The notes under the pieces were generated by a model. That model worked only from the letters and a program-made list of their open reading frames with translations. It had not been told where the DNA came from and made no database searches. The translations under genes were made by a program, and so were the position numbers. Shown here piece by piece: positions 1 through 11,818 of a DNA stretch of 64,000 nucleotides. Origin of the DNA: Coleophoma eucalyptorum (taxonomy: Eukaryota > Ascomycota > Leotiomycetes > Helotiales > Dermateaceae). Positions within the stretch are counted from its first letter, which is position 1; each line of letters begins with the position of its first letter. The DNA is taken from contig JALRME010000021.1 of NCBI GenBank assembly GCA_026120035.1, forward strand, positions 310,001 through 374,000, written 5' to 3'.

Positions 1-716
1 AAGAAAGAAAAGTAGGTGGGGCTTTAGAAATGGCCAGGCATGTCAATACTCGACTCAAAATAAAGACGTGTACATATATAATTTGTCCTCTCTACACCAT
101 ATGATCATGATTGAGGTGGAATATCTGGAGATGCCACTCAAACGCCATTTAATCAGCTTGGAGCCATTACGGCCTTGGTAACAAAAGGATCTCCCTTAAG
201 TCCGTCAACTTCCTCGAGTTTACAAAGGTAGAAGTTACATAGTATGAAGTGTGTAGACTTCTACAAGAGCCACTCTTTAAAATATTCAGAACACCAGGCT
301 TTCCCCTATCATACGCCCAGGCTGTCTAGGACGAGGATAACTCAATGAGCATATACGTTTGATTTGGGAGTTTGAGATCCAGAAGGAGTGCTATATGCTG
401 TGAGTAAATTGATGTTTCACGCCTCAATGGCACTTTGTAGTCCATATGTTATCTCGCCCTAACTCCCCTCTTCACCATTATCTATACCGTGTTGTGCACC
501 TTAGCAAAAGGAGGCAATCATGATTGCCTCCAGCCCTCCAGCTTGTTGGTCGCTTGTAAGTTGATTGGTCCAGAAGGCAAAGATAGCTACAGGATCAGGT
601 ATATTAGAGGCAGCTAGTAGAAATTTGCCTTCACTAATGTTAACATCCTTGATGCTGATGTAGTGTATTCCAAGTCCAAGGTGTAACCGAAATTCAGGTC
701 ACTTCTTGCTCCTGTT
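1..716. other. intergenic, no gene seen
   Basis: This stretch lies downstream of the Zn2Cys6 factor and is probably partly its 3' UTR. I see no supportable coding region on either strand. Confidence 0.5.
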
Positions 717-3096
717 TCAACCTTGAGGAAGATAGATCGACCTCGGATCCATTGAGAAGTTGTCTGGACCCGCAAGATCAATCCATGGACCACGGGACCA
801 ATCTACCGAATTCAGCCAATCCAGGTTATCAAGTCCATCATCATAAGTGAATAGTCCAGGCGCAAAAGGAGTATTATCAAATGACTCGACGACAGGTTGA
901 GATTCAGTCTCCGGTTGAGGCAGAGCTGCAGGAGTTGGATTAAGGATCTGGTCAAGAATTCGCTTGATAATCTGTCGCATTCTGCTGCAAAGCTGATAGT
1001 TCCCTGCAGCTGGCCGAACCCATTCTAGAAAGCCAATGAGAAGACTGAGCTTTTGCACGATCTCGGACCGTGCGATTGGTGGTAGGTGGGCGGTTTCTTT
1101 AGGCTGTTTGATGCGCCGAAGGAGTTCGACGCAGAGAACTCCGCTTGCTGGTACACCAAAACACATAAGCTGGACAAATGTCAGTGGGAGATGTAGTTGA
1201 ATTTGAAGTTGGTAGAAGACTTACGAAATAGTCATAGTCGAGATGATTCTCAACGTAGCGATCTCTTTGTACCCATATAAGCACCGTAAGTTCCAACATC
1301 TCCTTTGCACACTCAATCATTGAGCTGCCGTCTGAACCTCCCATTTTATACAGCAGCCTCTCCAACAACAGACTTGACTCTAGACATTTTAGACGGAGAC
1401 CAATCTTGCGCCAAAGGAGCTGATCATTCGGTGAGGAATCGTCTTCTGAAGACCATTGCAGGAAACGTGGCATGGATTCATATGTCTTAATCTGCTTTTG
1501 TAATAGATGGCTTCAAAACGGTCAATACTGGTATTAAATTAGATGGCCAAAACTTACCTGATACGCTCACATGTTAAGGTCTCAGTATCCCCAAGTGTAA
1601 GTTCCAGAATTTCATCAAGAACCAGGTTCATTCGTCCGTGTGCACGGCAACTTGTGGCAGGATAGAGCTGGCTGTCAACATTCCATCCATTCTCATCTAG
1701 ACGAGCAACCTCACGCGCTAGAATCTCTCCCCCAGCAATTCTGACTTCGTTACTTAGATCAAGAGGCATAGTTACGCGAGTGTATCGGGAACTTAAAGTT
1801 GGAGGCCTATAAAGTCTGTCAGTATTGGAAAAGAAGGACATATTCTGCACATTAATTCTGACCTCCCTGTGAGTAATGATGCACACTTGTCCATGTTAAA
1901 AACCACCACAAACAAGAGTCTTTTCCACTCCGAAACAACCGAAATCGACTGAGTACTGTCAGCCTGACGATGAAGACCCAAGGCTGTTGAAGCGCTGGCA
2001 AGATCACCAAGTTGACGCCAAACAACCAGACCTTATCAAATATTAGAAACCAAAAGTTGAAATCATGGCATATTGACTTACTAGCATCACCCGAAATAAT
2101 TGTCTGGAAAAGATGATTCTTAGCCAACAAAGCAACCATGTGTACATTGATGAGATCTCCATAATTCGACAATGTGACACAGGCTTGCACACAATCCTTC
2201 AGCTCAGAGGCCCACGCTTTACGGTTACTCCGATGTCCTCTCTGGCTGCTGAAGAAAGGATCTCGTTCAGGAAGAGACAGGATAGCATGTCCCAACGTCG
2301 CAAATACTGCGCCCAACGTTTCCCACCTCATGTTCATGCCGGTAAACGAAGCCACCCACTCCTCGTAGTCATCGATTTCCTCAAGGCCTTTCTCTCCGTT
2401 CTTACAAAGCACCGCTGACATGCGTTCGAAATCTTCACATCGCCGTGGCTCCTTAAGATATTTCCCAAAGACAGTCCAGAGGGAAGCCGCACACTGTAGA
2501 ACACTTGGTTTGTGCAGGACGCATTCATGTACCTTTTCCGAGTAACGGCACAGCAAGAAGCTGAAAGTACGCTGGTCTGGGAGATACTGGATCACCTTAG
2601 CACCAAGTGCAATACGTGGTGATCCACGGACATCGGTTCCAGCCAGCATAAGGAACGTTTGAGATTGTAAATTTTCATGAGAAGCACCAGATGGATCCGA
2701 GTCCTGAGAAGAGATAGGAAGATCTCCCCCCAAATCTTCATGGTTCTCCAAGAAGACGGCCGAGAAATTGGTAGGGCCGAAGAAACCAGCGGACTTCTTG
2801 AAAGGTCCGGAATCACTAATCGAGTTCTTTCTCACAACCTCGACTGGGGGAGTACTCAAAGGTGGTGTCGGAGTTTGAGACAGATAAGCATCGGTCCTGG
2901 CTTTCTTCAAGGCCGGTGCCTTTGACATCGGCGCCGTGAGATACACGCATTTCAAAGGTATCTTCTTCTTCTGGCAGCGCTTGCATACTGGCAGCGTGTG
3001 GTCGCAAGCCACCTTGGATTTGCGACAATTTTCACATGCCTGTTTTTGTCCATTTCGTCGCAGAGGCAGACTGGGAGTATCCCGTGGGGAAGCCAT
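717..3096 (-). CDS. Zn2Cys6 transcription factor with fungal-specific middle domain
   Basis: Nuclear DNA-binding regulator; the target pathway is unknown. Proposed exons on the minus strand are 3096-2082, 2031-1863, 1806-1558, 1510-1225 and 1169-717, giving 723 residues. The N-terminus has a Zn2Cys6 cluster with Cys 21, 24, 31, 38, 41 and 50, followed by a basic/proline linker. The middle part has the fungal_trans signature: an ALGLHRQ-like helix, then a WKRLLFVVVFNMDKCAS segment, then a GRPP segment that is formed only by joining exons 2 and 3. All junctions use GTAAGT- or GTCAGA-type donors and keep phase. The acceptor of intron 3 (TTTTGAAG at about 1511) was chosen because the nearer CAG would break the frame. 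The C-terminal 150 residues are acidic and rich in D, N and P, typical of an activation region. The start is the first ATG before the zinc cluster. I cannot name an orthologue. Confidence 0.85.
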
Positions 3097-4353
3097 TCCA
3101 CCTTGAAACAGTTACAAATGACAATGTGAAGAATGGGAAAGTGCAGATGGCTTTCTATGTAATCGGAGTAATTTCTCGGTGTTCGGTGTAAGATACTCGG
3201 AGCCCGAGTGGCTTGAGTGGTCGAACCTCTTTAGTAAGGTAGTTAGTTAGTATTTAGCTATATAAAGCAATCACAGAAAGCATTTTAGTTGCTAAATCAA
3301 ACCAGTCAAGGCTCCTCTATCAATCATAGATGTAGAGTGAATGCTGATATAGACCAAAGTTGATAATTCTTACTTGTCTTTGGTCGCTGTCTTGCTGCAT
3401 TTGTTAGTTCTGACTTCCGATTGCAGGTAGCTAGCGCCTTTTATGTAACAAGCGTAGCCACTGTGAAGGCGAGTATATTAAGTTAGTGGTTAGATAAGGC
3501 GCAATCACAGGCTAGAAACTGCATATTATACTGGATTTGTTGTTGATATCTACCCGTACTAGGAGGCTCTAGAGATCTAACCTTCCCGCCGTATCTTATC
3601 CGATCGAATGAGATCAGATCAGATCAGATCTAGTGGGTAGGTATGTTTGGTGAGTGGCTTAAACAGAACAGATGAGGTCATGCACATGGTCAGATTTTGA
3701 AATAAAGTTGCATATTTGTATACTGTGAAAGATTCATAAAACTTTTATTTTTGTTTTTGAAAACCTGCCTGCTGCGCGCAGATTGTGATAGCGCGGCCAT
3801 GCAAGACACAAAGAAAAGTAGATGCCCGTTAGCCAGCCCTTATCTACTCCCAGCACTCCAGAGCCATCCATAACCCATCCAGCCCGATCAAATAGAAAAG
3901 ATGAGGGTTTTGAGCTGAGTTGCTAGCCTTTAATCGGCAGACCTTCTTCCTGGAATGCAGGAAAGAGGCTCAAGTCCAACATGTTTGGTAAAACAGTTGT
4001 AAACTCAAACGATCTATCGGAATAAAGAAAAGCCATGATGTGATTCAATATGACCACATCCCCATATTAACCTGACATTAAATAGAAGGAACAATCCGTC
4101 GCCCTCAGTTCGCGCTTTTTTGTAGAGTTGAAAATTGGGAGAATGCATGCTGTACTCCATGTTGATGTTGTTACAAGGCGTTTCAAAACAGCAAGAGTCC
4201 CTCATTGAAGGTCAAAATCCATCATGGAAATTGTTGAGGGGAAAGAGAAGACGTCGTTATTGTGGTATCATCGACAGAGAAGCAAAAGAAGAGAACATTC
4301 GCCTTTCCCAAGATCCGCTTTGAAGCATCAAGGATGAAATGTAAACTGATTTC
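3097..4353. other. intergenic region
   Basis: This stretch separates two minus-strand genes. It holds the promoter of the Zn2Cys6 gene next to 3097 and the 3' region of the areB-like gene next to 4353. A short GATCA tandem repeat lies at about 3611-3631. I see no convincing coding region. Confidence 0.5.
3611..3631. repeat. short GATCA pentamer tandem repeat
   Basis: About four consecutive AGATC/GATCA units are visible. This is a simple microsatellite in intergenic DNA. Confidence 0.8.
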
Positions 4354-6512
4354 CTACGCAACAGACTGAGGAGTAGAAGACTCGCTGTCTCCAACCATGT
4401 CTGCAACGCGCATCTTCTTTGCGCGAGGAGCAGATGCTTCACGCAGCTCTGACATCTCGCGCTCAAGGTCGTCCAAGCGACGCTTCAGCTGGTTCTCCCG
4501 ACGTTGAGACTCCTCGAGACGGACATGGAGATTATGTTCAGACTCGCGACGCATCTCCTCACCTCTTCTTGCATTGCTCTCATCTTGTTCGAGCTGTGTA
4601 ACACGGCCTCTGAAGAGCTCGTTGATAACTTCCAACTCGCTAACCCGTGTCTTGAGCGACGAGTTTTGGGCGATAAGCTGCTCGTATGTTTGCGGGACAT
4701 CAAGATGACGTTCTCCATTCATGGGGGAGGTAGAGCGTCCGGGCGAAGGTTGACGCAGATGCATTGGTGGGAGCGAAGGAGAGCCGTGAGTGTAGTGATG
4801 TTCGTCGAGATGACCGTTGAAGGGTGGCAGGTGGTTGCCATACATAGATGGAGTCGCAGTTCGTGAAATTGGAGAGTTTGAACCGTCAGAATGACCGTTG
4901 GCAGACTTTTGAGAGGTGCGTCGATGACCGAGGGATCCGGGAGGTGGAGTTCCTCCTTGCGATCGCGTCTGCTCGAGGCCATTTGAATCGAAGAGACTCT
5001 GCGACAACGCGTTAGTGGACTGATCGAACAACTCCCAACATTAGCAAGCTATCGCATACCTTCTTTTTTGTTCCTTGGGCCGAGCCTGAACTCTTAACGC
5101 GATTACGACTTTTGATAACATCTGTCTTCAGGCTTATCGGCCGAGGTCGACCATGCAATTTCAGGAACAGGCCACAGGCGTTGCAGAGAACCGAACCGAC
5201 TTCATCGCGGCGCCAGAGAGGAGTAGTCGAGGTCTGGCAGTTCATACATGACGGCTGATCGCGATCATTGTTAGCCATGGTCGCCATGATGGGCCGTCGT
5301 GTTTTGGGAGATCAGAATTGATAGGAGATTGATTGTGCGATAAGGTAAAATTCTTTGGGAGTTGAGCGAGGCAGGTGCGATTAAGGGAATACGGCAAACG
5401 AGATGACGACCTTGCGCAACCCTGGCGACCGTAGAGCGAGTGAGAAGTCCTGATCGGAAAAAGCAAACCCCAAGACAATGGCTGGGAGTCTGTATTCTGA
5501 GACAAGAATGCAAAAGCGCAGAGACGTCGATGCAGACGTTGGGCAGATAGGACGGGGAGGACAATAATGGGATGGGAAGTGGAAGGAGAGAGAATGCAGG
5601 AGACTGGTGAGATAAGGATAAGAGATACAGATAAGGAGGTACAGTAACGTCGGCGGCAGAAACGAGACACGCTGGGCACTTACAGGAGAGTTATTCTGAC
5701 CACCGCTAGTTGTTGCGGACGGAGAGGATGTTGCATATCCTCCCAGGCCGGTAGCTATGCTACAGTTACTTGCTGGTCCCACATTGAATGGCCTGAGTGG
5801 GTGTTAGCTGAACTTCTTTATCTCAAAACGGGAGCGCCAGAATGATAAGAGGCCAGAGATAAAGATAAAGCTGCCACCCCTGATTCACACAGCCCAACGT
5901 GACGCAGCGTAAAGTGGGCAGAGACCAGCCATACTGTACAAAGTTCGTCTGAGCATCATCGTCGTCAAGACAATACAACCACTTTGCGCGTGCAGCAACC
6001 ACCACGAAAAGGTTATGTATATATCTTCACAACAAGCCTACCCGCTCCTGTCCACCAACACGATCGGGAAGCACAGAGTTGACCTAAGTGTCCTCCTAGC
6101 CAACTGAAGCTATGTTGACCTTGGAGTCGAGAGTATAGAGTGTGGTAGACAGCTACCACGACAGCTCTCCAGGGCTTCTCAACCCTCACAAATTCTATCC
6201 TCTGGCCGTCTCCTTTCAAGAAAATCCACCCACGTACCTCAGTTGTGGCGAGTTTGCCGTCGAAGCAATCGAAGCAAGCGCCGAGAGTCCTGGGAGTTGC
6301 GGAAGAGAATTGTCGTGGTGCAAAGTTGAATGTGTGATCGAGGTCGAGGATGGCCGCGAGATTGGCTCCAGCGTTGACAACTGTGGTCGCCCGTCCTCTG
6401 TCTTTATTGAAGTCGCAGCATTCAGCGATGGTAGGTCGCGAGTCTGATCTCTAGAGTGAGGAGGTAGGTGGTCGATGGCCGAAGCCCGGTACGGAGGAAG
6501 TGTAGAAGCCAC
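4354..6512 (-). CDS. areB: AreB/ASD4/Gzf3-type GATA transcription factor
   Basis: Likely orthologue of AreB (A. nidulans), ASD-4 (Neurospora) and the yeast Gzf3/Dal80 class, which oppose or modulate the nitrogen activator AreA at HGATAR sites. Proposed exons are 6512-6238, 5792-5684, 5254-5060 and 4998-4354, giving 407 residues. A single GATA finger begins near residue 131 with CX2CX17CX2C spacing and contains TTPLWRRDE and [12 protein letters not shown] long coiled coil at about residues 297-380 is the diagnostic feature of this class; AreA lacks it. The sequence between is rich in S, P and T. Introns 1 (445 nt) and 2 (429 nt) are far longer than others here and carry clusters of GATAA motifs. 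An in-frame ATG lies at 5287, inside intron 2 just before the finger exon, so a short N-terminally different form is possible, as reported for A. nidulans areB. Confidence 0.9.
5611..5635. promoter_or_regulatory. cluster of three GATAAG sites in intron 2 of the areB-like gene
   Basis: GATAAG occurs at 5611, 5617 and 5630 on the plus strand, with GATAC between. Further GATAR cores in the same intron lie at about 5320, 5339 and 5546. GATA factors bind HGATAR in either orientation, so this could be an autoregulatory or internal promoter element. The function is inferred. Confidence 0.5.
5844..5869. promoter_or_regulatory. cluster of three GATAA sites in intron 1 of the areB-like gene
   Basis: GATAAG at 5844 and GATAAA at 5858 and 5864 are packed into 26 bases within the long first intron. 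This is a second cluster in the same gene. The autoregulatory role is inferred. Confidence 0.45.
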
Positions 6513-8559
6513 GGTGCTGGTGGGAAGGGTTGATATTAATCGCGTCCGGATAGGAACGCGGAGGTAAATAGATTTTTGAAGCGTTTGGATAATTCTCTTC
6601 TATATCTCGGAAGCTGGATTTCAAGGACTAGACTCTCGTCACCTCTCAAAAAAGGAGTGTGTGGGTGTAGAAAATGAATCGAGGTGAGGATTCTGCAAAG
6701 TAAGAGACTTTTCTTTTCAACGCGTTTTCCGTGCGGGTGACTGGATTTGCTAGACGAAAGGGAATGGGTCGCAAAGAGAGGGAATAGGATTTGGATCTGG
6801 TGATGTTGTTACAATGGAATAGAACAAAACCACAACATGAAATTTCGAGGGTCAGATTTCGTAGAGAGAGAGAGCTGTGCGATTTGGTAGAGTTTAAGGT
6901 CCTTAGCCATGGCATGGGGCGGGTAGGATAAGGGGTGGGCGCTAGAAGGCTACTATCGTATCTCTCTCTCTCCAGATTCAAGGATGCTATTAAAAGAAGG
7001 CTTGATGCAAGGGCTTTCGGGCAGCGAAAATGCACAAGATTGCACATCGCGCAAATTATTAGGGTTATCATTGCTGCTTGTGAAGAATGTTGTTGAGATG
7101 AAGTCATATTAATCGGCTGTTGTTTGTAGCAAACAGTAGTCTAAGAGAGCGAGGAGTACAGTTAGTTGACATGTACCGTACTACTAGCCAATGGATTATG
7201 TCGCACAAGAGACAGTTATCAAGCTTCTTCGATCATAACAAACTCCCATCGATCATAACAAAAGTGTCGTAGGGCATCATGAACACATTGTCACTGATCT
7301 CCTTTGAATGCCGCACAGGAGGGCGAGACGAGAAAAAGAAAAAGCATTAGATAGGGCGGGAGATAAATCTTCAAAGCTCCTCATGACCAAGCCAAGATTT
7401 CTACCCGGATGCATATCCGTACATTATCTTTGCACGATCGCTTGCAGGGGAATCGATGCCAGCGAAAAAAGTCATGAGCTGCACGACCACGACCAGTAGA
7501 AAAGATCTCCATCCCCCATTTCCTCTCTGTTCTAGGCACAAAATTACACCTCGTTCAATTATTTACTGAAGCGCAGGATTTATCGGTTTTCAGATAGAAG
7601 GGGAAGGAAGATGAATGGCAATAGAAATGGCTATGATCCGCAACTAGGAACTCAGAGCGGCGCGACCGAACGTATGGACTGATAGAGCAGGATAAGGGTT
7701 ACGATTTGGTAAGATCAAGATTAAGAGGAGCCAGCCAGGGGCCAGGGTAAGCAGCAAGAGACCGTGTGATCACGATTTGTCTGATCCAAGGTTGGCTTTC
7801 GAAAACGGAAACTCAACGAAAGTGGAGTGACACGATCTCTCCTATCCGGCAAAGAGGAAAAAGAAACACAACAGGGCGATAGTGGAACATGACAAGCGCC
7901 TGGTCCATCTCAAGTTCAGCAGATAGATTGAGTGTCGAAGACAGGGCTGACAGAACAAATTCCCAAAAACGGGCACCCAGCCACATCGTTAATCGCATCC
8001 ATAATACGATACGATATGAAATACCTAACAAAAATTCAAACCCAGATCCAGCTCGGCATTCAAGGAGATTAAACTTCCCTTCATTCACAGGTATCCACAT
8101 CTCGTCTTGATCTCTCCTATCGATAAAGCTCAGCTCAAAATATTCCCTCGGGACACGTGTAGATAAAGCTCACCAATCAAAACCCAAAAATCTACCCATT
8201 TCATCTCGCAATTCTTGCAATCTCCCAAACGTTGAGCCTTTCCCCTTGCCGTGTCAAATCAAGATCGTCGTTCCCGCCGCACTCCCGGGTGTTAAGAGCC
8301 GTTATCCCGCTCAGGAGATACGACCTTGCCGTTGGACAGGTTCGAATAGGCGAGGCGAAAGCATGGATGGACGTAGAATGAATAGGGGAATCGTCTCACG
8401 TGACTAGACTTTGGCGTTCTTGATGAACTTCTGAATGGTTCGCAGGCAACTTCCGACATTAGCTATTGGCTAGTTGAATACGACAACAGTTGTATCCGCA
8501 CTAGTGATAGTTCATTAGACGTTTCGTGCATATCTCCACACTTCATTCTTGCCACCAAG
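6513..8559. other. long intergenic/promoter region upstream of the areB-like gene
   Basis: About 2 kb without a supportable gene. The part next to 6513 is the promoter and 5' UTR of the areB-like gene; the distal part lies downstream of the DUF3716 gene. Scattered GATAA/TTATC motifs occur at about 6927, 7067 and 7216, and a short direct repeat of CATCGATCATAACAAA type lies near 7231-7262. ORFs here are short and lack protein-like composition. Confidence 0.5.
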
Positions 8560-10424
8560 TCATTCGTCGTCCTCAACTCCCAAAACTTTTTTAAGGTTAT
8601 CAAGCTCCTTCTGCAAATGCCCAATACCAGTCTCAAGACCACTCATAATTCCATAGATATTTCGTTGATGCTTCTTCGGCAAAGTATCAATTAATGGCCC
8701 TGGTGGTTTAGCTAAATTCGGAGGTATGACGTCTGGACCGGCTCCTATGACTTCTGGCTGAGCTATCACAGCTTCCAAACGACTCTCTGGGTTTGGTGTT
8801 TGTACTGGGCTTTCTCGAACTCGCATCTCTTGGTCGGAGCGATTGACACGACGTTTCCTTCTGAAGTCTTGGTGCGAGATCCCTGAGTGACTGTTAGTAT
8901 TTAGCTTGAGCACAAGTGGCGACATTCTTACTTATATGTCTGTTCAACGCGTCACGCCCGCCTAAGAGTTTGTTGCATATGTGGCAGCGATAGGACTGTT
9001 CACTATGTTGTGGCTGAGGACTTGAAGTCAATACTTCCTGCGTACTGTCCTTCTCAATTGCGGGTCTGGGCGGCGCCACAGCAGCCTTTCGCTGGGAAAG
9101 AGCTGGGTGACGCTTGCTTTGTCTTCTCTCTTCAACTTGGACGTATTCAAATAAAGCGGAGCTTCTGTCCTCGTATGCTGCTCCGGGCCTCGGTACAGAA
9201 TCACCGGGCATTTCAATAGACTGTCTTTTTCTTTTGTCGGACGATCGGACGTCATTCTGATGAGGAGAACGTGGCTGCCGCGGGCTCCGATTCCTTTCAG
9301 GACGTGCTGCAACTTGTCTAATAAGCGCAAGTTGAGTGCCGAAGTGCTTCTCGGCAGCGCTTCTTTCAGCCTGGAAATTGTCAAATTTGAACGCTACCTA
9401 GCGTGGAGAGGACCTTGACTACATACGTAAGACCTTTTTCCAGGCTTGTTCAACCCATTCTGTTGTATCAGGTTCCATTCGTGTCGATGCTTGCTTTTGA
9501 TATGAGACATGAGCTGCTGCTTGCATGAGAAACGTGTCTAAAGTAAGTTAGGATGGAGCCATCTATTCTGCTTAACATGCTTACAATTGTATTGCAGAGT
9601 AGAGTTCTGTCGCTGCTATCCTTGCCTCTGGCTACTCGGCAATATACCTCTCCTCCATAAATGTAGTATGTCCCGCCCTTCCTTTCGAACTCTGTAACCT
9701 CACTAGGACGGGTCCAGAATGCCCGATAGGCGGCAGTGTTGACTTCATATTGATTAGAAGAGTCGTTATTTTGATCTGCTAAAGTCCCGCCTCCAATATC
9801 AATCGGATCAGGGGAGTCTTCAATTGGATCGCCAGATCCCCTTGGAGTAGTGGTAGTCGCCTCCTGGTTTGATAACTGCGCGTTCATCATATTCAGCAGT
9901 CTAGACCTAGTGTCTGTTTCAATTTAGTGAAAAGATAACTTTCAGGGTTAAATAATCCAAGGCCTACCTTCTGCAGATGTACGCAAAGTGCACTGAGATC
10001 CTCTGGCTCTCATAACACAAGTTGCGCAGGCTCCGTGGAACCAATTTGGCAGAGCGATACAATGTGTGAGTTTCGATTGTGACTGAGCGCAATGCTCGCA
10101 TTTCGGTTCAACAACTTGGCCTTTGGTTGCCAAAATGCAGCCCGATCGAACTTGTATTCGTGGACACTCGAGAGCCTTTTCTGGTGGTAATTCCTTTCCT
10201 TCCCTCCATGGTATAGCACGTAGTGTTGGTAGTGCTTCCAAATCGCGAAAATATGTCGAACCGTGAGACCTTTGTCGATGCAGCGCGTCATGCCCTCCGA
10301 CACCCTCTTTTGGGGACTCGCCAGAGTCGGCATTAATATCTTCGCACGCAAGCATCTCAATTCGGGAGTGATCATCGTACAACACGATGCTGTCGTTTCG
10401 TTGCTCTATCATGGGCGGAGACAT
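8560..10424 (-). CDS. DUF3716-domain protein with a C2H2 zinc finger (paralogue A)
   Basis: Fungal protein of unknown function, probably nuclear. Proposed exons are 10424-9968, 9913-9585, 9537-9427, 9370-8932 and 8882-8560, giving 552 residues. A cysteine-rich DUF3716-like domain covers about residues 92-147, with Cys 96, 109, 112, 122, 133, 136 and 145. A classical C2H2 finger lies at residues 428-449 (C428, C431, H444, H449); its second histidine is supplied only after splicing of the last intron. The last ~45 residues form a helical module with the motifs PLIDTLPKKHQR and GHLQKELDNLKKV. The neighbour at 10572-11818 shares the DUF3716 domain and this C-terminal module in the same orientation, so the two are tandem paralogues. 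Exon 3 is the least certain part: both flanking introns fit the chosen frame, but another frame in the same exon also looks protein-like. Confidence 0.75.
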
Positions 10425-10571
10425 CTCAATTGAACTTGACGCGTGAACGGATATCTGTAGTTTTGGCTACCCAAATTATTTGCTTTTGCTGCTGCCACCC
10501 CTGACGAGGCTGGTATAAGGCTACTATCAATTTAGTTACACTATCCAACGCAATAAATATCTCTCAATATG

Positions 10572-11818
10572 TCAATCTGCATCATCAATACCCATAACCT
10601 TTCTCAGCATATCTAACTCCTTCTGAAGATGATCAATTCCACTTTGCAATCCACTCACAAGACCATATATCTGTCTCTGCTTGTTCTTCGGCATTGTATC
10701 GATTAAGGGCCTTGTAGTATCCTCACTCGGAGCAGTTTCCTCTCGTCTTTCATACTCTGAGTGGTTTTGTGAAGGCATGCCGCTGGCGCCATTGCCATTC
10801 AAATTATTTTCGGGTACTGCTGGTACCGGTTCTGTACGGTTGACTGCCGCCCACGTAGGTCGAGGTTCTAAATGTTGCATAGGGCGTGCCCCCCCAGGAT
10901 CTTGCCTCGAATCTCCTTCATCATTTGCAACACCTAGTGCTCTGTCCCACTGTGGGCCGTCTGTCCTTCGACGTTTCGTTTGTTGATTGCCAAATGAGTG
11001 TTCCCTGTATGAGCTCATTCGGCTGCGCTCTTTATTCTGCGATTCACTTACTGGTTCGAGGTAAGGCTGCGGCTGCTCATATTTCGGATACTGGCGTGGA
11101 TAGTCCATCTCCGGGTGACCATTGAGGTATGGTTCACCGGTTTCTGGCGTTCTCAACCCTGCAGTCTCCATTGCCTCACTATCTTTCTTAGGATCTGTAT
11201 ATACTGTTAGCTGCTTCTCTAGCGGCAATCGAGATTTAACCTACCATCTTGTTGCTTTATGCTGCATCGATTTGGCCTTCCGCTTAGCTGGCAGCTTGCA
11301 CATGCACCTTTGAAAAATCCATCGAGAGCAACGCAAACAGTGAACTTTCCACGGCCACCTGCACACGTTTTGCAAGGCTCTTCGACAATATCCCCTCTAG
11401 TTGCTAACAAACATCCGAATCGTATTTGCTTCCGTCTTGATTCTCCACCTGTCTCAAGTTCTTCTGGTACCGCCGTTCCCGGGCGCCATGGCATCTCGCG
11501 TAGTACAGGCATCTTCTGCAATCTCTCCTCCATCGTTCCATGAGTCTGTCTTCTCTTTGGTGTGTAGTAAGGCGAACCGCTAGTTGGAGTTTCGGGCGCT
11601 ACTGCGACGTGGATCGTGCTCGATTGGCTATCGGTCATCGTCGATGGCGACTCGAGGGGTTGAGGTTGAGCCATGGGAGGGTTGGTTGACTTCAGATGCG
11701 ACAGGAGATTTGCGACCAAAGGTTGTTCGGATGGAGTGAGGTCTTGCGACGCAGAATCTGACCAATCGTCTTCGCCCTTAACATGTAAATCCTCTTCGAC
11801 TTCAAGCGTGGGAGGCAT
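10572..11818 (-). CDS. DUF3716-domain protein (paralogue B)
   Basis: Fungal protein of unknown function. Exons 11818-11245 and 11194-10572 give 398 residues. The DUF3716-like domain covers about residues 132-188, with Cys 136, 149, 152, 162, 173, 176 and 185; the intervals (13, 3, 10, 11, 3, 9) match paralogue A exactly, which suggests conserved metal binding. A PW motif (REMPWRPG here, RAIPWREG in A) precedes the domain in both. The middle is low-complexity and rich in P, E and Q, and lacks the C2H2 finger of paralogue A. The C-terminus carries the shared helical module, with PLIDTMPKNKQR followed by DHLQKELDMLRKV, probably a short coiled coil for dimerisation. It lies only 147 bases upstream of paralogue A, and its promoter faces KRR1 divergently across about 860 bases. 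Confidence 0.8.

Noticed and set aside
3205..3235. tRNA-like A-box text (GAGTGGCTTGAGTGGTCGAAC)
   Set aside because: No matching B box, acceptor stem or anticodon arm could be folded around it.
11041..11095. Possible 47-base intron inside DUF3716 paralogue B (GTAAGT...TACAG)
   Set aside because: Removing it shifts the frame and loses the conserved C-terminal module, while the unspliced reading stays open.
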